Source: Rhizorhabdus sp.
Lineage (GTDB): Bacteria > Pseudomonadota > Alphaproteobacteria > Sphingomonadales > Sphingomonadaceae
Assembly: GCA_004297635.1 (NCBI GenBank)
Contig: SCUQ01000522.1
Location: forward strand, 1-5,664
DNA length: 5,664 bases
Direction of reading: 5' to 3'
Below, piece after piece: positions 1 to 5,097 of this stretch. The translations under genes and the position numbers were made by a program. The first letter of the stretch is position 1; the number at the start of each line of letters is the position of its first letter. Under the pieces are notes generated by a model that saw nothing but the letters and a program-made list of their open reading frames with translations, was not told where the DNA came from and did not search any database.

Positions 1-321
1 CGCCCCGTCGCGCAGCTGCGCGAACAGGAAGCCGCGGCCGTCGCCGATATCGGGATTATAGTGGCGGAACTGGTGGCCATGATAGCGCAGCGCCAGCGGC
101 TGGGGCAGGTTGCCGGGCAGCGGCTCGAAGCGGCCGAAATGGGCGGTCCACTGCTCGTCGCTCAGCGAATCGAGGCCGACGGCCTTGTCCCAGCGGCGGT
201 TGCGGAAGCGCAGGATCGTCTTCGGAAAGGCCGCTGCCGCTACGGGATCGGACAGGCGATCCCGGATCGACTCGATTTGCGGGTCGGGACGATAGGCGGC
301 GGCTTGCGGGGTGATGGGCAT
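1..321 (-). CDS. selO: SelO family protein adenylyltransferase, N-terminal part (3' end outside window)
   Basis: The minus strand reads 107 uninterrupted codons from an ATG at 321 to the window edge. The protein contains W44 in NRRWDKA, then YHGHQFRHYNPDIGDGRG at about residues 80-97 and FLFAQLRD after it. This GHQF..YNP..GDGRG block is a hallmark of the SelO/YdiU (former UPF0061) family. Family members are pseudokinase-fold enzymes that transfer AMP from ATP to protein Ser/Thr/Tyr side chains and are linked to redox stress; they usually have about 460-520 residues, so about a fifth is present here and the ATP-binding lysine and metal-binding residues lie outside the window. An in-frame ATG also occurs at 360, adding 13 residues (LAPPLLPP-like, not family-like), so 321 is preferred. 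The gene is divergent from the hydrolase. Family assignment is secure; activity is inferred from the family. Confidence 0.9.
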   Translation of the reverse strand, partial: MPITPQAAAYRPDPQIESIRDRLSDPVAAAAFPKTILRFRNRRWDKAVGLDSLSDEQWTAHFGRFEPLPGNLPQPLALRYHGHQFRHYNPDIGDGRGFLFAQLRDGA

Positions 322-352
322 GCAGCGATATGGGGGTGGAAGCAGCGGAGGT
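304..352 (+). promoter_or_regulatory. Possible promoter and ribosome binding site of the hydrolase-glycosyltransferase pair
   Basis: TTGCGG (304-309) is followed after 17 bases by GATATG (327-332), a weak sigma-70-like pair with three of six matches in each box. GGAGGT (347-352) lies six bases before the ATG at 359 and is a strong Shine-Dalgarno sequence. If the promoter is real it sits inside the first codons of the divergent selO gene, so the two transcription units would overlap head to head. The ribosome site is clear; the promoter boxes are speculative. Confidence 0.3.
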
Positions 353-358
353 GCAAGC

Positions 359-1228
359 ATGGCGGACTGGCAAGACGGACATTGGTTGTCGAAAGACGGC
401 CTCCGTCTCCATTATCGCGACTATCCGGCCTCGGCCCGATCGCGCCGGCCGCCGATATTGTGCATCCCCGGCCTGACCCGCAACGCGCGCGACTTCGCCG
501 CCGTGGCCGATCGCCTCGCGGGCAAATATCGCGTGATCGTCGCCGAACTGCGCGGACGCGGCAAGAGCGAGCGGGCGAAGGACCCGATGAGCTACGTGCC
601 CGCGACCTATCTCGAGGACCTGACCGCGCTGATCGAGCAGCGCGCGCTGGACCGCTTCATCCTGTTCGGAACCTCGCTGGGCGGTATCCTCTCGATGCTG
701 ATCGCCGCGACGCACCCCGGCAAGGTGGCGGGGATGCTGCTCAACGATATCGGCCCCGCGATCGACCCGGCGGGCCTCGCCCGTATCCGCGTCTATGTCG
801 GCAAGAGCGGCAGCTACCCCACCTGGCTGCACGCGGCGCGCTCGCTCGCGGACGTCCACAAGGCGGCCTATCCCGACTATAAGCTGGATCAATGGCTGGA
901 AATGGCGAAGCGGCTGTGCCGGCTGACCGATGCCGGCCGCATCGTCTCCGACTATGACAGCGCGATCGCCGAGCCGTTTCGCGTGCCCGGCAATGAAAGT
1001 GCGGGCGACCTGTGGCCGCTCGTCGATGCGCTCAAGCCTTTTCCCAGCCTCCTCATACGCGGCGGGCTGTCCGACATCATCAGCGCCGAAACCGCCGACC
1101 GGATGACTGCCGAGCTGCCGCTGCTCGAACGAATCGACCTGCCGCGCATCGGCCACGCACCCACCTTGTTCGAACCCGAGAGCGAGGCCGCGATCGACCG
1201 GCTGCTCGCCCGCGTCGCCAAGGCCTAG
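359..1228 (+). CDS. Alpha/beta hydrolase fold protein
   Basis: This is a 289-residue single-domain hydrolase of normal length for the family. Visible landmarks are the oxyanion-loop segment CIPGLTRNARDF (about 35-46), a RGRGKS turn at 65-70, the nucleophile elbow GTSLGG with Ser106, the acid Asp239 in RGGLSDIIS, and His266 in IGHAPTLFEPE. The Ser-Asp-His triad is therefore complete and the protein is probably an active esterase, lipase-like or C-C/ester hydrolase; the substrate cannot be read from sequence. No signal peptide or membrane segment is seen, so it should be cytoplasmic. The start at 359 is chosen over a GTG at 311 because GGAGGT lies six bases upstream and the extra 16 residues are Gly/Ser-rich and overlap selO. 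It ends one base before the glycosyltransferase, indicating an operon. The fold is sure, the substrate unknown. Confidence 0.9.
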   Translation: MADWQDGHWLSKDGLRLHYRDYPASARSRRPPILCIPGLTRNARDFAAVADRLAGKYRVIVAELRGRGKSERAKDPMSYVPATYLEDLTALIEQRALDRFILFGTSLGGILSMLIAATHPGKVAGMLLNDIGPAIDPAGLARIRVYVGKSGSYPTWLHAARSLADVHKAAYPDYKLDQWLEMAKRLCRLTDAGRIVSDYDSAIAEPFRVPGNESAGDLWPLVDALKPFPSLLIRGGLSDIISAETADRMTAELPLLERIDLPRIGHAPTLFEPESEAAIDRLLARVAKA

Positions 1229-1229
1229 C

Positions 1230-2375
1230 ATGGACCGTCCCGCCCGAATCCTCCACTGCCACTCGACCTTCCTGTTGGGTGGCAAGGAGGCGCGCGCGGT
1301 GCGGCTGATGAACGCCTTCGGGGATGCGGCGGAGCATGTCGTGCTGAGCGCCGTGCCCGACGCGCTGGCGGCACGCGACGCCATCGATCCCGCTATCCAA
1401 GTCGCCTTTCCCGGCGAGGATGGGGCGCCGTCGCTGCGGGGCAAGCCGGGGCTGCGGCGCTATGCCGGGCTGGCCGCCTATATGGCCGGCTTCGATCTCG
1501 TGCTGAGCTATAATTGGGGCGCGATGGACGCGGTGGGCGCCCGCCGCCTCTATGGCGGGGTCCGGCGCCTGCCGCCGCTGATCCACCATGAGGATGGCTT
1601 CAACGAGGACGAGGCGGTGCGCCAGAAGCCGCTGCGGGTCTGGTTCCGGCGCATGGCGCTTCCGGCCGCCGAGCGTCTCGTCGTTCCGTCGCATCGGCTC
1701 GAGACGATCGCGCGAAGCGTCTGGAGGCAGCCCGAGCGGCGCATCGAGCGCATCCCCAACGGCATTCGCCTGCCCGACGACGGGGAGCTTGCCGCCCCCT
1801 TGCCGATTCCCGGGCTGACGAGCGGCGGCGGTCTGGTCATCGGCACTGTCGCTGGGCTGCGGCCGGTCAAGAATCTCGCCCGCATGGTCCGCATCTTCGC
1901 GGCCGGCGCTCCCGCCGACGCCCGGCTCGTCATCCTCGGCGATGGTCCCGACCGGCCGGTGATCCTGGCCGAGGCGGAGCGGCTCGGCGTCGCGGGGCGC
2001 CTCGTCATGCCGGGCTTCGTCCGCGATCCGGTGCGGCATATGGCGGCGTTCGATATCTTCGCGCTGTCGTCGGACAGCGAACAATTCCCGATCTCCCTGG
2101 TCGAGGCGATGGCCTGCGGCCTTCCGGGGCTGATGACCGATGTGGGCGATATCGGTGCGATGGTCGCGCCCGAGAACCGGTCTTTCGTCGGCCCCAAGGA
2201 GGATGAGCGGGGATTGGCCGCGGGCCTGGTGAAGCTCGCCGCCGATCCGACGCTTCGCCGGGCGATAGGCACGGCGAACCGGGCGGTGGCGCTAAGGAAT
2301 TTCTCGGAGGAAGCGATGATCTTGCGATATCGCTCCCTATATTGGCAGGCGATGGAAGCGTGCCTGACACGGTAA
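1230..2375 (+). CDS. Family 4 (GT-B) glycosyltransferase
   Basis: This is a 381-residue glycosyltransferase of GT-B fold. The N-terminal Rossmann half begins RILHCHSTFLLGGKEARAV (about 6-24), with the glycine-rich acceptor-side loop typical of GT4 enzymes. The C-terminal donor half starts near IPNGI (175-179) and contains GTVAGLRPVKN (205-215), VILGDGPDR (234-242) and the EX7E motif E284-QFPISLV-E292 followed by AMACGLPG, which binds the nucleotide-sugar. The enzyme probably transfers a sugar from a nucleotide donor with retention of configuration to a polysaccharide or lipid-linked acceptor at the inner face of the membrane; donor and acceptor are not readable. No transmembrane segment is seen. 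It follows the hydrolase after a one-base gap, with AAGG (1220-1223) as a weak ribosome site, so translation may be coupled. The two genes may act together, but no known pathway joins them here. Confidence 0.9.
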   Translation: MDRPARILHCHSTFLLGGKEARAVRLMNAFGDAAEHVVLSAVPDALAARDAIDPAIQVAFPGEDGAPSLRGKPGLRRYAGLAAYMAGFDLVLSYNWGAMDAVGARRLYGGVRRLPPLIHHEDGFNEDEAVRQKPLRVWFRRMALPAAERLVVPSHRLETIARSVWRQPERRIERIPNGIRLPDDGELAAPLPIPGLTSGGGLVIGTVAGLRPVKNLARMVRIFAAGAPADARLVILGDGPDRPVILAEAERLGVAGRLVMPGFVRDPVRHMAAFDIFALSSDSEQFPISLVEAMACGLPGLMTDVGDIGAMVAPENRSFVGPKEDERGLAAGLVKLAADPTLRRAIGTANRAVALRNFSEEAMILRYRSLYWQAMEACLTR

Positions 2376-2409
2376 CAATCGCCAATTTGCCTCGGCAAAG
2401 CGATTTTGC

Positions 2410-2425
2410 GCGCTTTTAAAAGCGC
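2410..2425. repeat. Perfect 16-base palindrome, candidate operator
   Basis: GCGCTTTTAAAAGCGC equals its own reverse complement over all 16 bases. It has no loop, so it is a better fit for a dimeric regulator site than for an RNA terminator. It sits 35 bases after the glycosyltransferase stop and would cover the -35 position of the promoter suggested for the flavin oxidoreductase gene. The palindrome is certain, its function is inference. Confidence 0.5.
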
Positions 2426-2438
2426 TTCGCACTATAGG
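2410..2438 (+). promoter_or_regulatory. Possible promoter of the flavin oxidoreductase gene
   Basis: TATAGG (2433-2438) matches four of the six bases of a sigma-70 -10 box. Counting back 17 bases, the -35 box would fall at 2410-2415 (GCGCTT), a poor match that lies inside the perfect palindrome. This is what an operator-covered or activator-dependent promoter might look like. Transcription would begin about 35-40 bases before the TTG start. No other good promoter is visible in this spacer; the call is weak. Confidence 0.25.
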
Positions 2439-2472
2439 GCGCGAATTCGGCAAATGTCGGTTTGCGCGTGAT

Positions 2473-2478
2473 GGAGGT
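2473..2478 (+). promoter_or_regulatory. Ribosome binding site that decides a TTG start
   Basis: GGAGGT at 2473-2478 is a near-perfect Shine-Dalgarno sequence. Measured from its GGAGG core, it lies five bases before an in-frame TTG at 2483. It overlaps the alternative ATG at 2471, which itself has no ribosome site upstream. The arrangement favours initiation at TTG. Confidence 0.55.
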
Positions 2479-2482
2479 ATCG

Positions 2483-3886
2483 TTGTTCAAGGGTTTGCGG
2501 CCGATCGTCTATGGTGGGCGTGAAGTCTGGCCGCTCATCGAAGGCGGTAAGGGCGTCTCTGCGACGAACCATGCGAGCTCGGGCGCGTGGGCGGCGGCGG
2601 GCGGCATCGGTACCGTGTCCGCGGTCAACGCCGACAGCTATGATCCCGAAGGCAAGATCATCCCGCAGATCTACAATGCGCTGACGCGGCGGGAGCGCCA
2701 TGAAGAGCTGATCGCCTATGCGATCGACGGTGCTGTCGAACAGGTGCGCCGCGCCTTCGAGATTTCGGATGGCCGGGGCGCGATCAACATCAACGTGCTG
2801 TGGGAAATGGGCGGCGCCCAGCGCATCCTGCACGGCGTGCTCGAAAAGACGCGTGGCATGGTGGCGGGTGTCACCTGCGGCGCGGGCATGCCTTACAAGC
2901 TCAGCGAGATCGCGGCGTCCTATGGTGTGAATTATCTGCCGATCGTGTCCTCGGGCCGTGCCTTCAGCGCGCTGTGGAAGCGCGCCTATTCGAAGGCGGC
3001 CGAATGGCTGGCAGGCGTGGTCTATGAGGATCCGTGGCTCGCGGGCGGCCATAACGGCCTGTCCAACGCCGAGGACCCCCGCCAGCCGCAGGACCCCTAT
3101 CCGCGGGTGCAGGCGCTGCGCGAGACGATGCGCAGCGGCGGCATTTCGGACGACGTGCCGATCATCATGGCCGGCGGCGTCTGGTATCTGCGCGACTGGA
3201 ACGACTGGATCGACAATCCGGAGCTCGGCCAGATCGCCTTCCAGTTCGGCACCCGGCCGCTGCTGACCCAGGAGAGCCCGATCCCACAGGGTTGGAAGGA
3301 CCACCTGACCAAGATCGAGCCGGGCGACGTCCTGCTTCACCGTTTCTCGCCGACCGGCTTCTATTCGTCGGCGGTCCGCAATCCCTTCCTGCGCAACCTC
3401 GAAGCCCGCTCGGAGCGGCAGGTGGCGTTCTCGATGGAGGCCGCGGGCGACCATCAGTACCAGCTCGACGTCGGCGTGAAGGGCAAGAATTTCTGGGTGA
3501 CGCTGGGCGATCTGCACCGCGCGCGCGAATGGCATGGCCAGGGCTTCACCAACGCGCTCAAGACCCCGGACAACACGCTCGTCTTCGTCACCACCGATGA
3601 GATGAAGATCATCCGCAAGGATCAGGCGGATTGCATGGGCTGCCTCAGCCAGTGCGGCTTCTCCGCCTGGGCCGATACCGAGGGCAACTCGACCGGCCGC
3701 CTCGCGGACCCGCGCAGCTTCTGCATCCAGAAGACCCTGCAGGACATCGCCCATGGCGGCCCGATCGACGAGAATCTGATGTTCGCCGGCCACGCCGCCT
3801 ATAAGTTCCGGCAGGACCCCTTCTACTCCAACGGCTTCGTGCCGACGGTGAAGCAGCTCGTCGACCGGATTTTGACCGGCGACTGA
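2483..3886 (+). CDS. Nitronate monooxygenase / 2-nitropropane dioxygenase-like FMN oxidoreductase
   Basis: The 467-residue protein is a TIM-barrel flavoprotein of the NMO/NPD family (relatives: YrpB-type NAD(P)H-dependent flavin oxidoreductases, FabK). Features, numbered from TTG 2483: GAWAAAGGIGTVSA (34-47) near the start of the barrel, VTCGAGMP (130-137), the family signature GGHNG (188-192) with His190, the phosphate-binding stretch IIMAGGVW (227-234), and FQFGTRPLLTQES (253-265), equivalent to the QxGTRF region. It probably oxidises a nitronate or another small enolate-like substrate using FMN; the substrate is inference. Canonical members have about 320-350 residues, so this is a long subtype with an extra C-terminal segment carrying C384, C387, C391 and C414. 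It is cytoplasmic, with no signal peptide. ATG 2471 would add four residues (MEVS), and TTG 2462 seven. The gene appears monocistronic, with spacers on both sides. Confidence 0.88.
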   Translation: MFKGLRPIVYGGREVWPLIEGGKGVSATNHASSGAWAAAGGIGTVSAVNADSYDPEGKIIPQIYNALTRRERHEELIAYAIDGAVEQVRRAFEISDGRGAININVLWEMGGAQRILHGVLEKTRGMVAGVTCGAGMPYKLSEIAASYGVNYLPIVSSGRAFSALWKRAYSKAAEWLAGVVYEDPWLAGGHNGLSNAEDPRQPQDPYPRVQALRETMRSGGISDDVPIIMAGGVWYLRDWNDWIDNPELGQIAFQFGTRPLLTQESPIPQGWKDHLTKIEPGDVLLHRFSPTGFYSSAVRNPFLRNLEARSERQVAFSMEAAGDHQYQLDVGVKGKNFWVTLGDLHRAREWHGQGFTNALKTPDNTLVFVTTDEMKIIRKDQADCMGCLSQCGFSAWADTEGNSTGRLADPRSFCIQKTLQDIAHGGPIDENLMFAGHAAYKFRQDPFYSNGFVPTVKQLVDRILTGD

Positions 3887-3888
3887 GG

Positions 3889-3917
3889 CGGGGCGCTCCG
3901 GCTTCCCGGGCACCCCG
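3889..3917 (+). terminator. GC-rich hairpin after the flavin oxidoreductase gene, possible terminator
   Basis: CGGGG (3889-3893) can pair with CCCCG (3913-3917), and inside it CCGG (3898-3901) can pair with CCGG (3906-3909) around a CTTC loop. It starts three bases after the stop codon. There is no following T-run, so a standard Rho-independent terminator is not supported; it may only slow transcription or stabilise the message end. Confidence 0.25.
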
Positions 3918-3953
3918 AGGCGGCCTTCATAATGCTGGCTTCCACCAACCGTC

Positions 3954-3971
3954 ATTCTCGCACGCGGGAAT
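3954..3971. repeat. REP-like inverted repeat
   Basis: ATTCTCG (3954-3960) and CGGGAAT (3965-3971) pair around a CACG loop, with a single G-T wobble. The context GTCATT...GGGAATCCA resembles the short intergenic repeats of form CGTCATTCCCGCG...CGGGAATCC that are common in proteobacterial genomes, with an ATTCCC...GGGAAT core as in neisserial dRS3. It is flanked by a looser CCACGG (3972-3977)/CCGTGG (3999-4004) pair. Only one copy is present here, so repeat status depends on the rest of the genome. Confidence 0.4.
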
Positions 3972-4043
3972 CCACGGCCGAGGCATGATTTGACCCGACC
4001 GTGGCGTCCTCCCTCGGGGAACGGCCGGAGACACGCCCCATTT

Positions 4044-4063
4044 CGGACCAATCTCTCGGTCCG
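4044..4063. repeat. Small inverted repeat upstream of the 319-residue gene
   Basis: CGGACC (4044-4049) and GGTCCG (4058-4063) are perfect inverted copies around an eight-base loop. No T-run follows. It lies 73 bases before the ATG at 4137 and could be a leader hairpin or a regulator site. The 250 bases between 3887 and 4136 otherwise show no convincing coding region, tRNA or riboswitch-like element. Confidence 0.3.
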
Positions 4064-4136
4064 CCGCATGAAGGCGCTTGCAATGTAGGATTTCGTTCGT
4101 TCACTTTATGTTCTATCGTGGAATGTGGAGAGTCGA

Positions 4137-5096
4137 ATGGCCAAAGATCCGAACTATGATCGCTATGCCGGAATTGAGTCGCTGCCCGGCCCGGACGGCA
4201 AGCTGCCGCAGCCCTTCCGGGTCGATGAGGATGGCAACGTCATCTATCGTGATGAGGAGCGCGGCATCGGGCGACCGATGAGCGCGAGGAAATCGCGCGA
4301 CCTCGCCCGGGCGGGAATCCTGGGTTGGGACGAGCTGGACCGGAAGCTTGATGGGCAGCCGGCAACGTCTGCCGGGGAGGTTCTGGCTACGGCTTCTCGA
4401 GGTTCGGCGGGAGCGGGCAACAGTGGAGCCGGCATAGCCCTTCCTCGCAAGACGGTCGGCGGGATCGACTATAATGTGATCAGCGCCAATACATATGACC
4501 CTACGCGTTCCAATGGCAAAACAGCTCTACCCAATGCAGAAATAATCGCCATAATGAATGCGGATATAAATCAGATTGCCGTGCCGCGCAGCTCAAGGAC
4601 GAAACAAGAAAAGGCTACCCGTATCGCTCGTTTGTCAATGGATTCCAGTACAGGGCCGGACAACTCACCGCCCAATGAAAAAAACCTTCCCCTGATCAAT
4701 CCGAAGACCGAGTTGTATTATTCCGTTCCTGCTTTCAATACGAAAGCAAAATCAAGAGATGATGTCGACACCCTTCAATTCAGTCCCGTGGAAGGGCTGG
4801 TAGCATATGGTCATGGTCATATAGACGGAACCAGCGATGGGATGATTGATAAATGGGATCCTTCGCGCGATCTTCATGGTGATATCGAGTCGCTCCGTGG
4901 GGGCAATCCTGTGCCTATGGCCACCGTTTCGGAGGGACGCATAGGTTGGCATCAGCTTGAGGACGGTCGGCTCCAGTTCATGTATCCAGTAGGGAGTTAT
5001 TCCGGCTCGAAAAAGGATCAAGAAGAAGAGCGGAAAATGGTCAAAATGATCCAGGAAAATTTGGACCGACAGCAATCTATGTTCTACCGGAAATGA
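4137..5096 (+). CDS. Unrecognised protein with JAB/DUF4329-like C-terminal domain, possible secreted effector
   Basis: This 319-residue protein is not confidently recognised. Residues 1-73 are charged and polar (LPGPDGKLPQPFRVDEDG, then SRDLARAGILGWDELDRKLDG); 74-109 are Ala/Gly/Ser-rich, like a linker. From about 110 a second domain begins (GGIDYNVISANTYDP). Its core LVAYGHGHIDGTSDGMID (221-238) and LHGDIESLRGGNPVPMATV (246-264), with RIGW at 268-271, has the layout of JAB/DUF4329-like metallo-peptidase domains: an HxH pair (H226, H228), a later Asp (D249) where those families show a Ser..Asp motif, then a VP-strand. The usual serine is replaced (HGD), so activity is open. The tail (291-319) is a charged helix. 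No signal peptide or membrane segment is seen. ATG 4137 is chosen over GTG 4125 because GGAG (4127-4130) lies six bases upstream. G+C falls sharply after about 4490. The next gene starts one base after its stop. Confidence 0.75.
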   Translation: MAKDPNYDRYAGIESLPGPDGKLPQPFRVDEDGNVIYRDEERGIGRPMSARKSRDLARAGILGWDELDRKLDGQPATSAGEVLATASRGSAGAGNSGAGIALPRKTVGGIDYNVISANTYDPTRSNGKTALPNAEIIAIMNADINQIAVPRSSRTKQEKATRIARLSMDSSTGPDNSPPNEKNLPLINPKTELYYSVPAFNTKAKSRDDVDTLQFSPVEGLVAYGHGHIDGTSDGMIDKWDPSRDLHGDIESLRGGNPVPMATVSEGRIGWHQLEDGRLQFMYPVGSYSGSKKDQEEERKMVKMIQENLDRQQSMFYRK

Positions 5097-5097
5097 C

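Larger units (their letters stand above)
2386..2465. repeat. Cluster of TTTGCC/GGCAAA half-sites in the intergenic region
   Basis: TTTGCC (2386-2391) and GGCAAA (2394-2399) form a two-base-spaced dyad. The octamer TCGGCAAA occurs at 2392-2399 and again at 2447-2454. The second copy faces TTTGC at 2461-2465, giving a five-base arm hairpin with a six-base loop. A third pairing, GCAAA (2395-2399) with TTTGC (2405-2409), is also possible. Such repeated dyads on both sides of a central palindrome look like regulator binding sites rather than a terminator, because no T-tract follows. The binding protein is unknown. Confidence 0.4.

Noticed and set aside
61..882. A 273-codon plus-strand open frame
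   Set aside because: It overlaps the hydrolase in another frame and lies opposite selO. Its Arg/Pro-rich sequence shows no domain.
56..1444. A 462-codon open frame on the minus strand
   Set aside because: It overlaps selO in another frame and runs antisense to the hydrolase and the glycosyltransferase start. Low-complexity composition and no motif.
1080..2084. A 334-codon minus-strand open frame opposite the glycosyltransferase
   Set aside because: Shadow frame; the plus strand carries the EX7E and other GT4 motifs.
2410..2425. Palindrome read as a Rho-independent terminator of the glycosyltransferase
   Set aside because: It has no loop space, an AT-rich centre and no T-run after it, so an operator is the better reading.
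2432..4069. A 545-codon open frame on the minus strand
   Set aside because: It is antisense to the flavin oxidoreductase, which shows clear family motifs. The product is rich in Arg, Ala, Gly and His with no recognisable domain, as expected for a mirror frame in GC-rich DNA.
3887..4136. tRNA, riboswitch or CRISPR in the longest spacer
   Set aside because: No cloverleaf, no spaced direct repeats and no recognisable aptamer core could be found by eye.
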